Source: CAMTWB01 sp037441775
GTDB lineage: Bacteria; Desulfobacterota; Syntrophia; Syntrophales; CAMTWB01
Reading direction: 5' to 3'
NCBI GenBank assembly: GCA_037441775.1
Contig: JBBIRO010000010.1
Location: forward strand, 20,884 to 84,883
DNA: 64,000 nucleotides
Shown: piece by piece, positions 15,855 through 24,150 of the stretch
Layout: each line of letters starts with the position of its first letter
Numbering within the stretch: position 1 is the first letter of the stretch
The notes under the pieces: generated by a model
What the model was told of the DNA's origin: nothing
The model's input: the letters and a program-made list of their open reading frames with translations, nothing else
Database searches by the model: none
Translations under genes and position numbers: made by a program

Positions 15855-17323
15855 TAGAACATACTCCGAATAATCCCGGCAAAGAAATCTGGGAACATTC
15901 CCAGAATTACTGAAATCAGCGCGGCAATGACTAAGGGAACCACCATTGTCGCCGGCGCTTCCTTGATATTTTCCCGGCTCCAGACCTTCTTCTCGCCCTG
16001 GAAAAAGGCCTTAAAGACAATGGGCACAAAATAAGCCGCATTCAAAATGGTGCTGGTCATCAACACCAAAACGATGCCGATCCGGTCGATCTGCAGCGCG
16101 CCGTTGACCAAAAGCCATTTGGTGACAAATCCAGCCACAGGAGGCACGCCGATCATGCTCAAAGACGCCACGGCAAAGGCCCCCATGGTGAAGGGCATGG
16201 CGTAGCCGATTCCCGCCAGGTCGCTGATCTTCTTTTTATGAGCCGCTACGTATATGGCCCCCGCGCAGAAAAAGAGCGTGATCTTGCTGAACCCGTGGTT
16301 GACGATGTGCAGTACCCCGCCCAACACGCCGGCCTGATCCAAAAGGGCGACCCCTAAAACCACGTAAGAAAGCTGACTAACCGTTGAATAGGCCAGCCTT
16401 GCCTTGAGATCTTCCTTGGTGATGGCGATGATCGAAGCGGCCAGAATCGTAAACGAGGCCAGGTAGGCGGTAAAGATGCCGAGGCTCAAGGCATCCATGG
16501 TTTCCAACCCGAATAGGGAAAGGATGACCCGGGCGATACAGAAGACGCCGGCCTTCACCACGGCCACCGCATGGAGCAGGGCGGACACCGGCGTCGGCGC
16601 GACCATCGCGGCCGGCAGCCAGTTATGGAATGGCATGATAGCCGCCTTGGCAAAACCGGCGATAAAGAGAAAATAGGTAATGGTTATCCAGAGACTATCG
16701 GTGCTGCCGGAAAAGACTCCCTGAGAGATGCCATCGGAAAAATTGAGTGTACCGGTCAGGACATAGGTCAAAATCATCGCGGGCAGCAAAAACCCTTTGG
16801 AGGTGCCCATCAGGTAAACCATGTATTTTTTTCCCCCTTCATATCCCTCCGCATCCTGATGATGGGCAACGAGGGGATAGGTAAAGAGGGTGATTACCTC
16901 ATAGAACAGATAGAGGGTAAAGAGACCGCCGGCAAAGGACACTCCCTGAGCGCCCAGGATGGCGATGGCAAAGCAGGCATAATATCGGGTCTGAGCGTGC
17001 TCGTTGAGCGAGCGCATGTAGCCGATGTTGTAAAATGACGCAAATATCCACAGAAAAGACGATACGATCCCGAAGATAAGAGAAAGGCCGTCCACGCGGA
17101 AACTGATGGCAATGCCCGGGGCAATCTCGGAGATGGAATAGACGATCCGGTTTCCCGCCAGGATTTCCGGCACCATGGCTGCCACGGCGGCAAAGGTAAG
17201 TATCGCCCCAGCGATCGACCAGAATTCACGGAGGTTTTCCCTTTTGCCTGACCAGATGATCAGGGTGGTGGTCGCAAGGACGATGAACAGCGGCAATAGC
17301 GGCAGGGGGCTTTCGATGACCAT
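15854..17323 (-). CDS. MrpD/NuoL-like antiporter subunit in the complex I cluster
   Basis: The 489-residue protein has about 14 membrane segments. Channel residues are intact: TM5 Glu142 (FYEVITLFTYPLVAHH), TM7 Lys226 (GFAKAAIMPFHNWLPAAM), His251 and Lys257 (PVSALLHAVAVVKAGVF). HNWLPAAMVAPTPVSALLHAVAVVKAG is close to MrpA-N/NuoL and MrpD. Its nearest relative in the window is the 509-residue protein at 26476-28005. It lies directly after nuoK, where nuoL normally stands. With the following two genes it forms a block that seems to replace a single NuoL. Confidence 0.88.
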   Translation of the reverse strand: MVIESPLPLLPLFIVLATTTLIIWSGKRENLREFWSIAGAILTFAAVAAMVPEILAGNRIVYSISEIAPGIAISFRVDGLSLIFGIVSSFLWIFASFYNIGYMRSLNEHAQTRYYACFAIAILGAQGVSFAGGLFTLYLFYEVITLFTYPLVAHHQDAEGYEGGKKYMVYLMGTSKGFLLPAMILTYVLTGTLNFSDGISQGVFSGSTDSLWITITYFLFIAGFAKAAIMPFHNWLPAAMVAPTPVSALLHAVAVVKAGVFCIARVILSLFGLETMDALSLGIFTAYLASFTILAASIIAITKEDLKARLAYSTVSQLSYVVLGVALLDQAGVLGGVLHIVNHGFSKITLFFCAGAIYVAAHKKKISDLAGIGYAMPFTMGAFAVASLSMIGVPPVAGFVTKWLLVNGALQIDRIGIVLVLMTSTILNAAYFVPIVFKAFFQGEKKVWSRENIKEAPATMVVPLVIAALISVILGMFPDFFAGIIRSMF

Positions 17324-17326
17324 ATC

Positions 17327-17653
17327 TTAGTCTTTCATCTCTGCAAGCTTAGCTGATTCGATCTGTCCGAACCGGCGGAAGATCAATATTATCAGGGCCA
17401 GGGCCACCGCCGCTTCCGCGGCGGCGAGGCCCATGATAAACAGGGTAAAGACGTAGCCGTAGGCGTTATCTCCCACCGCAAGGCTATTTAATGCAACCAG
17501 GTTGAGGCCGGCGCCGTTCATGATGAGCTCCATGGATACGAGCATCCCGATCAGGGTGCGGCGGTACACAATCCCCAGAATCCCGGCGCCCAGAAGAAAC
17601 AGCGAGATAAAAAGGTAAAAGTCTAAATTGCTGTAAATCATCCCGTCAGTCAT
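17327..17653 (-). CDS. nuoK: Complex I subunit K (NuoK)
   Basis: The 108-residue protein has three membrane helices. It has the conserved pattern SMELIMNGAGLNLVALN (Glu in TM2) and FIMGLAAAEAAVALALII (Glu in TM3), the two membrane glutamates of NuoK/ND4L needed for the proton path. It starts inside the stop of nuoJ (ATGA overlap) and ends three bases before the antiporter-like subunit. Confidence 0.95.
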   Translation of the reverse strand: MTDGMIYSNLDFYLFISLFLLGAGILGIVYRRTLIGMLVSMELIMNGAGLNLVALNSLAVGDNAYGYVFTLFIMGLAAAEAAVALALIILIFRRFGQIESAKLAEMKD

Positions 17654-18162
17654 TTCCGCACCTTGGACAGCAGGGCAAGCATTATAGCCCCGATAATGCT
17701 GACCACGATCAGCAGGGAGATCAATTCAAACGGCAAGATCATCTGGTCGTAAAAGGCACGGCCGATCTCGGCCGTGGCAATGGCGGTCGCCTTGCCGGAA
17801 GCGGGGACGGCCCCTTGCACCAGAAAATAGATCGCGCCAGAGGAAAAGACCGCAATCACAAGCGCGCCGGCAAACTTCGTAAGCGTGGTCCATTCTTTTG
17901 GTTCTTTGGAGATGGGGCCGGCCAGCATTATGGCAAAGGCAATGATAATGGATATGGCTCCCACATAGATCAGAATCTGCATCATGGCCAAAAATGGGGC
18001 GTTGAGATAGATGTAAAGGGCCCCGATGCCGAACATGGTGGCGATAAGGCCCAGCAGGGCATAAATTATTGACCCGGCTAAAACGGCCGCAAGCGCGCCG
18101 CCCAGGGTGAAGACGACAATGGCGATAAAAACCAGCTCCGCGAAACTAATCCCAAAAATCAT
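17650..18162 (-). CDS. nuoJ: Complex I subunit J (NuoJ)
   Basis: The 170-residue membrane protein has five helices. The segment GLIATMFGIGALYIYLNAPFL followed by QILIYVGAISIIIAFAIML is the family signature of NuoJ/ND6 (the pi-bulge TM3 region). It overlaps nuoI and nuoK by four bases each. The family forms part of the E-channel region linking quinone reduction to the antiporter subunits. Confidence 0.95.
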   Translation of the reverse strand: MIFGISFAELVFIAIVVFTLGGALAAVLAGSIIYALLGLIATMFGIGALYIYLNAPFLAMMQILIYVGAISIIIAFAIMLAGPISKEPKEWTTLTKFAGALVIAVFSSGAIYFLVQGAVPASGKATAIATAEIGRAFYDQMILPFELISLLIVVSIIGAIMLALLSKVRK

Positions 18163-18611
18163 CCTGGCGGCCTCCTCTTCTCAAATTCCCGTACTAGGTC
18201 ATAGTGAAAATCCTCCCGCCGGAAACCGGCAGGGTTGTAATCCCGGGAAAATTCTAGGGCGCCTACGGGACAGGCCTCAACGCACAGGCCGCACTGGCTG
18301 CAGGTGGTGAAATCCAGGATGTAGCCGGTGGCGGTTTTTTTCTTATCTCCCTCCCTCTTTTCGCCGGCCACCTCCTTAATTGAGCCGGAAGGGCAGCTTT
18401 TCTCACAAATCCCGCAAACAAAACATTTGTTTTTCCATGGAGATTCAGGATCAGTCGCAAGCTTGGTGTGACCCCGGAATCGCCCCGTCATGGTCAGGGT
18501 CTGCCGGGGATACTGGCAGGTGACCACGGGCCGGAACATGCTCTTGAGGGTAACCCAGAGACCCTTCATCAGGGAGATTGCGTCTATAGCAAATTGCACC
18601 GGACTTGTCAT
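18159..18611 (-). CDS. nuoI: Complex I subunit I (NuoI), two 4Fe-4S clusters
   Basis: Start is placed at the ATG at 18611, overlapping the nuoH stop (ATGA). A longer frame running into nuoH is not credible as coding. The 150-residue protein begins with an amphipathic helix (LMKGLWVTLKSMF). It has two ferredoxin motifs, CFVCGICEKSCPSG and CSQCGLCVEACPVG, that bind clusters N6a and N6b passing electrons to NuoB. Length is near the family norm. Confidence 0.94.
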   Translation of the reverse strand: MTSPVQFAIDAISLMKGLWVTLKSMFRPVVTCQYPRQTLTMTGRFRGHTKLATDPESPWKNKCFVCGICEKSCPSGSIKEVAGEKREGDKKKTATGYILDFTTCSQCGLCVEACPVGALEFSRDYNPAGFRREDFHYDLVREFEKRRPPG

Positions 18612-19585
18612 AGTTTTAAGAGCCCGCCCGTCACGATAATATTCACAAAGGCCACCGGGATCATGATCTTCCAGGCGAAGTTCAAGAGCTGGTCGAACCT
18701 GACCCGGGGAAAGGTCCATCTAAACCAGATGATTACAAAGACCAAAAGGTAAGTCTTGGCCAGAAACCACATCCAGCCCGGCAAGAGCGGTCCCTGGTAG
18801 CCGCCCAGAAAAAAGCAGGTCGCAATCGCACAGACAATGACAATATTGGTGTATTCGGCCAGGAAAAAGAGGGCAAATCTCATCCCGGTATATTCCGTAT
18901 GGAACCCGGCCACCAGTTCGCTTTCTGCCTCTGGCAGGTCAAAGGGCGTCCGGTTGGTCTCGGCTACCGCCGCGATGAAAAACAGGAGAAAGGCGACCGG
19001 CTGCAGCGCCAAAAACCAGAGTCCCGCCTGGGCCTCGACGATGGCCTTTAAGGAAAAGGAATTGGTCATCATGATAATCGGCAATAGCGACAACAGCAGG
19101 GGAATCTCATAGGCGATATTCTGGGCGACGCTGCGGATCGCGCCGATTAACGCATATTTATTGTTGGAGCCCCAGCCGGCCAGAAGGATGGAAAGGACCG
19201 AAAGCGATGAAAAGGCGAGAACCACCAGTATCCCAGCATTGATGTCTTTTACCTGCAGATGCCGATCGAAGGGTATTACTATAAAGGATACCAGCACCGG
19301 GACAAAAATCAGGGTGGGGGCGAGATAGTAGAGGGGACGGGCCACGTCGTGGGGCGTCAGGAGCTCCTTGCCTAAGAGCTTCAGCGTATCAGCCAGTGGC
19401 TGGATAAGCCCGAAGGGGCCGACCTCTTTGGGGCCGATCCGCCGCTGCATGTGCCCGGCCACCTTCCGCTCCAGCCAGGTGAGGAACAGCGCGTTGAGCA
19501 CCACAAAGGCCAAGACACCTATGAGCCCCACAATCACCCCCAACAGCTCGCGGCCAAAGATTTCTACTAACGCTGTCAATTCCAT
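18608..19585 (-). CDS. nuoH: Complex I subunit H (NuoH)
   Basis: The 325-residue membrane subunit forms the quinone chamber with NuoB and NuoD. Family features are clear: RKVAGHMQRRIGPKEVGPFG (residues about 41-60), AETNRTPFDLPEAESELVAG with the conserved acidic residues of the E-channel entrance, and FHTEYTGMRFALFFLAEY. A near-C-terminal FRWTFPRVRFDQL is also typical. It lies 16 bases after nuoCD. Confidence 0.96.
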   Translation of the reverse strand: MELTALVEIFGRELLGVIVGLIGVLAFVVLNALFLTWLERKVAGHMQRRIGPKEVGPFGLIQPLADTLKLLGKELLTPHDVARPLYYLAPTLIFVPVLVSFIVIPFDRHLQVKDINAGILVVLAFSSLSVLSILLAGWGSNNKYALIGAIRSVAQNIAYEIPLLLSLLPIIMMTNSFSLKAIVEAQAGLWFLALQPVAFLLFFIAAVAETNRTPFDLPEAESELVAGFHTEYTGMRFALFFLAEYTNIVIVCAIATCFFLGGYQGPLLPGWMWFLAKTYLLVFVIIWFRWTFPRVRFDQLLNFAWKIMIPVAFVNIIVTGGLLKL

Positions 19586-19601
19586 GCCTGTTACCGCTTC
19601 C

Positions 19602-21191
19602 TCAACGATCTATTTCGGGAATGACCAAATCCAGGCTTCCTAAAACAGCCACCGCATCCGCCAGGAGGATCCCCCGGGCCGATTCGGGAAAGGTCATGAG
19701 ATTAAAGTAGGACGGCACCCGCCAGTGCATCCGGTAGGGCCTTTCCGTCTCATCGCTGACAATATAGACTCCCAGCTCGCCCCGCGGCGACTCCACGGTG
19801 TGATAGACATCCCCCGCAGGCGGCTTGATCTTCTTGGGCACCTTCTCCGCCATCACCGGCCCCGCCGGCAGGGCGGCTATGGCCTGTTCAATAATCCGGA
19901 GGCTCATCTCCATCTCGCGGATCCGGATCCGGTACATGTCCAGGGCGCCCCCACCCTGGCCCACCGGAATGTCAAAGCTAAGGCCTTCGTACAGAGAGTA
20001 GGGCTCCACTTTCCTGATGTCGAAGGGAAGTCCGGAGCTGCGCAATACCGGCCCGGTTACCCCGTGCTTGCGGGCCGACTCCCGGGTAACCACCCCCACA
20101 TTTTTCGTTCTGCTGATAAAAATTGGATTGCCCGTGATGAGATTTTCATACAGGGAAAAGCGTTCGCTGCGCATCCGATCGACAAATCGTTTCGTTTTTT
20201 CCGTAAAGGTCTCATCCACATCTTCAGGCAGACCGCCAAAACGGAAATAACAGTAGGTCAGACGCGACCCGGTCACGGCTTCGAGAATGTCGAGAATCTG
20301 CTCCCGGTCGTCGAAAACAAAAAGAAAGGGGGTGAGAGCGCCCAGATCAGCCAGATAGGCGCCGACCCAGAGGAGGTGGCTTGATATCCGGTTGAGTTCC
20401 GTTGTAATAATCCGGATATACTCAGCCCGCGGGGGCGGTGCGATCCCCATGAGTTTTTCCACGGCGGTGACGTAACCCAGATTAAAAGAGATGGCCCCCA
20501 GGTAATCCATCCGGCCCGTGTTGGGCAGAAACTGCTGGTATGTCCGGTTTTCCCCCATTTTTTCGTGCATCCGGTGGAGATAACCCAGGACCGGTTCGGC
20601 CTCCAGGATATACTCGCCGTCCATCTTGATTATGACCCTGAGAACCCCATGAGTGCTCGGATGCTGGGGGCCCATATTAACAAAAAAAGCGTCGTCGGCC
20701 TCGGTAACCGCGAAGGAATTCAGCCGGGCCTTCTCCGCCTCCGGCACGGCAACGCGGTCCTTGCGGAGGGGATAGTCCCTGCGGAGAGGATAGTAGTCGA
20801 TGGCATCGTGGAGGAAAAGATAGGTAAGATTGCGGTGACCGGTGAAAAAAACGCCGAAAAACTCGCAAACTTCCCGTTCCAGGAAGTAGGCGTTCCGGTA
20901 AACATCGCTTATGCTGGGGCAGGAAGGCTTAGCCGGATCAAGGGCCAGGGCCACTTTAAAACGCCTGCGCTCCTCATAATGAAAAAAGAAATAGACAAGC
21001 TCAAGTCGCTCCTCCCGGTCAACACAGGTCAGGTCTTCCAGGTAGAAACCGTAGTCATCAAACACCTGCACTACTAAGAGGATATTGCCGGCCGTCGCCC
21101 CCAGGCAGTAGTGATAACCCCGGGTCCGGTAATCCGTCTCGGTAATCTCCAGGCCGTCAATAACACCTAGTTTATCTATAGGATTGCTCAC
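19602..21191 (-). CDS. nuoCD: Complex I subunit C/D fusion (NuoCD)
   Basis: The 529-residue fusion has an NuoC domain at about 1-150 (FLEREVCEFFGVFFTGHRNL, YPLRRDYPLRKD). It is followed after a short linker by NuoD (from about 165: NMGPQHPSTHGVLRVIIKMDG, PVLGYLHRMHEKMGENRTYQQ, RVPSYFNL). The family places the NuoD part at the quinone site; the His and Tyr region near HPSTHG is conserved. It starts with GTG overlapping the nuoB stop. NuoD lacks the four NiFe-binding cysteines of hydrogenase relatives, so this is complex I rather than a hydrogenase. Confidence 0.95.
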   Translation of the reverse strand: MSNPIDKLGVIDGLEITETDYRTRGYHYCLGATAGNILLVVQVFDDYGFYLEDLTCVDREERLELVYFFFHYEERRRFKVALALDPAKPSCPSISDVYRNAYFLEREVCEFFGVFFTGHRNLTYLFLHDAIDYYPLRRDYPLRKDRVAVPEAEKARLNSFAVTEADDAFFVNMGPQHPSTHGVLRVIIKMDGEYILEAEPVLGYLHRMHEKMGENRTYQQFLPNTGRMDYLGAISFNLGYVTAVEKLMGIAPPPRAEYIRIITTELNRISSHLLWVGAYLADLGALTPFLFVFDDREQILDILEAVTGSRLTYCYFRFGGLPEDVDETFTEKTKRFVDRMRSERFSLYENLITGNPIFISRTKNVGVVTRESARKHGVTGPVLRSSGLPFDIRKVEPYSLYEGLSFDIPVGQGGGALDMYRIRIREMEMSLRIIEQAIAALPAGPVMAEKVPKKIKPPAGDVYHTVESPRGELGVYIVSDETERPYRMHWRVPSYFNLMTFPESARGILLADAVAVLGSLDLVIPEIDR

Positions 21192-21700
21192 CAGTCAACC
21201 TCGGGAGTGATAAATCGTCGGGAACCGGTAATCTTCTCTTCGAGCTTGAGCACTCCCTCCAGGAGGCCTTCGGGCCGGGGGGGGCATCCGGGGACATAAA
21301 CGTCCACCGGAACGAGGAGATCGACTCCTTCGATGACATTGTACTGATCTTCAAAAAGGAACGGGCCGCCGGAAATGGCGCAGTTGCCCATGGCAATGAC
21401 CCATTTGGGCGAGGGCATCTGCTCATAGAGAGTAACGAGCACCGGCGACATCTTCTTCGTCACGGTGCCTGTTACGATCATCAAATCCGCCTGGCGGGGG
21501 GTGGCCCTGAAAACGCCGGCGCCGAAACGGTCCAGGTCAAACCGGGACATGGCCGAGGACATCATTTCAATTGCGCAACAGGCCAGACCGAAGGTCATGG
21601 GCCAAAGAGAATTGGCGCGCGCTAAATCGAGCAGCTTCTCCAGGGCGGCAAATTTTACTGGGATAATTTCCTTGGCCAGGTGAATACTCCCTTCCCCCAC
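21188..21700 (-). CDS. nuoB: Complex I subunit B (NuoB)
   Basis: The protein carries the N2 cluster ligands: tandem CC in MTFGLACCAIEMMS, GTVTKKMSP, GNCAISGG and PGCPPRPEGL. N2 is the last cluster before quinone. The longest frame starts with GTG at 21700 (170 residues) but has no ribosome site in front of it. GGGGGAAGGGAG lies just inside this frame and is correctly spaced for a CTG at 21679, so the real start may be there. Either way it overlaps the nuoA end. Confidence 0.94.
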   Translation of the reverse strand: MGEGSIHLAKEIIPVKFAALEKLLDLARANSLWPMTFGLACCAIEMMSSAMSRFDLDRFGAGVFRATPRQADLMIVTGTVTKKMSPVLVTLYEQMPSPKWVIAMGNCAISGGPFLFEDQYNVIEGVDLLVPVDVYVPGCPPRPEGLLEGVLKLEEKITGSRRFITPEVDW

Positions 21701-22035
21701 GCATAGATTACCGCCAAAGCCAGCAGGGCGATAAAAACCAATAGCGAGAAAAATTCATGAATGTTCCCTCCCCGGGTGTAGGCCAGGGCCGCCGGGAAGA
21801 GATAGAGAATATCAACATCAAAGGCGATAAAGACGAGGGCGTATATGTAATAGGGAGCGCTGTATCTGATCCAGGCGCTGCCAAAAGGCTCTATTCCGCA
21901 CTCATAAATCCGGTGGGTCCTGGCCCCTTTGGTGCGGGGGGCAATCAGATAGGCAATGACGATGGGGGCCAGGGTAAAAATAATGGCCACCAGCGCAAAG
22001 ACCAAGACCGGAAAAAACTCGCTTAATATTTCCAT
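21655..22035 (-). CDS. nuoA: Complex I subunit A (NuoA)
   Basis: Starting at the ATG at 22035 (AAGG eight bases upstream) the protein has 126 residues and three membrane helices. It has YECGIEPFGSAWIRYS with the conserved Cys on the TM1-2 loop, and YYIYALVFIAFDVDILYLFP with acidic residues in TM2. It is the first gene of the minus-strand complex I operon. A further upstream in-frame start exists but adds a non-conserved extension. Confidence 0.94.
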   Translation of the reverse strand: MEILSEFFPVLVFALVAIIFTLAPIVIAYLIAPRTKGARTHRIYECGIEPFGSAWIRYSAPYYIYALVFIAFDVDILYLFPAALAYTRGGNIHEFFSLLVFIALLALAVIYAWGKGVFTWPRKLSQ

Positions 22036-22439
22036 CGAGGCAACCTTAAAAACGAAAAGCGTATTTCTTAGGATATGGCTGCGCACTACCAAAGGTGAAA
22101 TGTTATGTCAATGCCTTTTTCAGCCTTTTTCAGCCGAGGGGGTAGAAATTAACGAGCTCGCAAAAACTCCGCCTTCCCCTCCCTGCCGGGAGGCGCCGGG
22201 ATTGCCCTAGGGGCCTCGTGCCCGCGTTTACCTTGGCAATAGGCAACAGTGTTGCCGCCCACCAGGGGCGGCCCTACCGTTTTTGCGCCCTTATTTTTGC
22301 CGCTGCCACTCCAGCCCGGATAGTTGCCAAATTCACCAATCTCATCTTGCATTTTTAAAAAAACTGGTCTATAGGGCAGCGCGACCGCAGCATGCTGGCG
22401 CTGTCGGCCTTGGTGTTTTACTTGAAGTGAAAGGTTTGC
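22036..22439. other. Divergent spacer between the complex I and Mrp operons
   Basis: This 404-base region must carry the promoters of both operons. Apart from repeat copy A (22161-22279), I see only a duplicated CAGCCTTTTTCAGCC near 22120 and no clear operator or riboswitch. Confidence 0.4.
22161..22279 (+). repeat. Dispersed repeat family 2, copy A
   Basis: This stretch aligns with 47509-47660. Shared blocks include CTTCCCCTCCC, GCCGGGATTGCCC, TAGGGGCC-TGTGCCC-like and ACCTTG-CAATAG-CAACA, and each ends in a CCCACNAGGGGCGG-type hairpin. It occupies the divergent promoter region between nuoA and mrpE. Confidence 0.7.
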
Positions 22440-22911
22440 ATGAGCTTTGTTCTGACCACATTGCTGATGTTTTTCTTCTGGATCGTCCTTTCAGGAGAGT
22501 TCTCCCCCCTATTGCTGGGTTCCGGCATTGTATCCAGTCTATTTGTGGCAGGCCTTTCCCACGACCTTTTTATCGGCCGGGCGGATGTACGCAAGACGCT
22601 CAGCGATCTGTTGCGGTTCGCTCAATACCTCCCCTGGTTGCTGTGGCAAATTACGCTGGCCAACATCGATTTGGTTTATCGTACCCTTCACCCCAAAATG
22701 CCCATTGACCCGGGGATAATAACTTTTAAAAATGACTGCCAGACGGAAATAGGCATGACAACACTGGCCAATTCAATTACGCTCACGCCGGGAACAGTTA
22801 CTNNNNNNNNNNGAGTTCATTGTGCATGCCATCGCCCGTGGTCCGGCGGAGGAACTTATGGGCGGGGAGATGATGGCCCGCGTTAAAAGGATCGGTGAGT
22901 TCTGTGTTTGA
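22440..22911 (+). CDS. mrpE: Mrp antiporter subunit E (MrpE), interrupted by a 10-N gap
   Basis: Residues 1-121 show the MrpE pattern: two N-terminal helices, LPWLLWQITLANIDLVYRTL, MPIDPGIITF and TLANSITLTPGTVT. After the N run (22803-22812) the matching continuation is in another frame, reading EFIVHAIARGPAEELMGGEM to a TGA at 22909-22911. The gap begins on a codon boundary, so the missing length must be a multiple of three, not 10. The apparent break is therefore an assembly artefact. MrpE is a small membrane subunit of multi-subunit cation/proton antiporters. It overlaps mrpF by 17 bases. Confidence 0.9.
22803..22812. other. Assembly gap (10 N) in mrpE
   Basis: Ten N separate two parts of mrpE that are otherwise continuous in sense. 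The frame offset shows that 10 is not the true number of missing bases. Confidence 0.95.
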
Positions 22912-23158
22912 GCTGGCGGCGGCATTCATCGTTTTGGCGATTGGGCTGGTTATCTACCGGGCTGTCAAGGGGCCCCTGCTGTACGACCGGGTGTTGGCGG
23001 TAAACCTTATCGGCACCAAGACGGTCGTGCTTTTGGCCCTGATCGGCTTCATCTACTACCGGCCGTATTTTCTCGATATCGCGCTGGTATATGCGTTGAT
23101 AAACTTTATTGTAACAATTGCGATTCTAAAATACAGCAAAACGGGAGGACTGGGCTGA
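22895..23158 (+). CDS. mrpF: Mrp antiporter subunit F (MrpF)
   Basis: The 87-residue membrane protein has three helices. The motif GPLLYDRVLAVNLIGTKTV (Asp in TM2 region) and DIALVYALINFIVTIAI are typical of MrpF/PhaF. The start is a GTG at 22895 within the end of mrpE. The subunit is known to be needed for antiport activity in Mrp complexes. Confidence 0.94.
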   Translation: MSSVFELAAAFIVLAIGLVIYRAVKGPLLYDRVLAVNLIGTKTVVLLALIGFIYYRPYFLDIALVYALINFIVTIAILKYSKTGGLG

Positions 23159-23193
23159 CCACTTGAGCGTCCGGCGGCCCAGAAGATGAGAAA

Positions 23194-23514
23194 GTGGAAA
23201 TCAGACTGATCATAGCGGGTCTCTTGCTGTTCACGGGAGTTTTCCTGATGCTGGTCGCCTCAATCGGCGTCGTGAGGTTTCCTGATTTCTATTCCCGGAC
23301 GCATCCGGCGGGCCAGAGTGACACTCTGGGGCAGTTCCTGGTCTTGCTTGGCCTGATGGTCTATGAGGGCTTCTCGCTCGTGTCAGTTAAACTCCTTTTG
23401 ATTATTGCCTTTATCTTCCTCTGCAATCCGACGGCCACCCATGCCATCGTTAAAGCCGCTTACCTCTCAGGGATTAAACCATGGACCCAGGAGGAGAAAA
23501 AAGATGATCATTGA
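23194..23514 (+). CDS. mrpG: Mrp antiporter subunit G (MrpG)
   Basis: The 106-residue protein has three helices. It has the family signature GVVRFPDFYSRTHPAGQSDTLG and the end NPTATHAIVKAAY. The start is a GTG at 23194. It overlaps the following MbhD-like gene by 11 bases, with that gene's GGAGGAG ribosome site lying inside it. Confidence 0.94.
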   Translation: MEIRLIIAGLLLFTGVFLMLVASIGVVRFPDFYSRTHPAGQSDTLGQFLVLLGLMVYEGFSLVSVKLLLIIAFIFLCNPTATHAIVKAAYLSGIKPWTQEEKKDDH

Positions 23515-24058
23515 TTTTATCCTCCTGTTTTTAGTTGTTGTCTGCGGCCTGGCGGCCGTTTTGTATCGAAATATTTTAAATTCAATCATTCTTTTGGGAG
23601 CGTACAGCCTCCTGATGGCTCTTTTGTGGACCAGGTACAACTCGGTTGACGTGGCCTTTACTGAAGCCGCGGTCGGCGCCGGGATCACCACGGTGCTGCT
23701 TTTGGCGGCGCTGAGCCGCACCCTGATTGAAGAGGAGGAGCCGGAGGCGCCCCCCAAGGCGCTCTTTCCGGCGTTGGCATCACTTTCGCGGTTGATACCC
23801 CTGGCGGTTGTCTTGTTCACCGGCGCCGTTTTAATTTACGGAACGCTAGATATGCCGAATTTCGGCGATCCCGGAGCCCCTGCCAACCTGCATGTGGCGC
23901 CTTACTATATCGAAAAATCGGTTCCGGAGACGGGGGTCATCAACTTTGTTACGGCCATTTTAGCCAGCTACCGAGGTTATGATACGCTGGGTGAGGTTAC
24001 GGTTATCTTCACCGCCGGGGTTTGCGTTATTATTTTGCTAAGAAGAAGATGGTCATGA
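23504..24058 (+). CDS. MbhD/MbhE-type subunit (DUF4040; MrpA C-terminal equivalent)
   Basis: From the ATG at 23504 (GGAGGAG eight bases upstream) the protein has 184 residues. Residues about 1-75 are the DUF4040/MbhD domain (SIILLGAYSLLMALLWTRYN, VDVAFTEAAVGAGITTVLLL). Residues about 100-184 match MbhE, with TGVINFVTAILASYRGYDTL and GEVTVIFTAG. In classic Mrp systems these domains form the C-terminal part of MrpA; here they are a separate protein. Upstream in-frame codons overlapping mrpG are not conserved. A dispersed repeat follows three bases after the stop. Confidence 0.88.
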   Translation: MIIDFILLFLVVVCGLAAVLYRNILNSIILLGAYSLLMALLWTRYNSVDVAFTEAAVGAGITTVLLLAALSRTLIEEEEPEAPPKALFPALASLSRLIPLAVVLFTGAVLIYGTLDMPNFGDPGAPANLHVAPYYIEKSVPETGVINFVTAILASYRGYDTLGEVTVIFTAGVCVIILLRRRWS

Positions 24059-24060
24059 GT

Positions 24061-24150
24061 GACGATTTTATAAAAAGTCCGGAGGCTCAAGCTCTTCTGC
24101 ATACGTCTGGATTTATACGACTTGCCGGCGAACTTTTTACAAAACCGTCC
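24061..24150. repeat. Dispersed repeat family 1, inverted pair inside the Mrp operon
   Basis: GACGATTTTATAAAAAGTCC (24061-24080) and GAACTTTTTACAAAACCGTCC (24130-24150) are inverse copies of the family core with about 49 bases between. The element separates the MbhDE-like gene from mrpB, the widest gap in an otherwise tightly packed operon. Confidence 0.75.

Noticed and set aside
18612..18719. N-terminal extension of NuoI into nuoH
   Set aside because: The conserved protein begins at the ATG at 18611, which overlaps the nuoH stop in the usual ATGA manner; the extension has no NuoI features.
19602..21191. Group 4 NiFe hydrogenase (Mbh/Ech type) instead of complex I
   Set aside because: NuoCD lacks the CxxC pairs at both ends that bind NiFe, and nuoA, J, K, M and N fit complex I.
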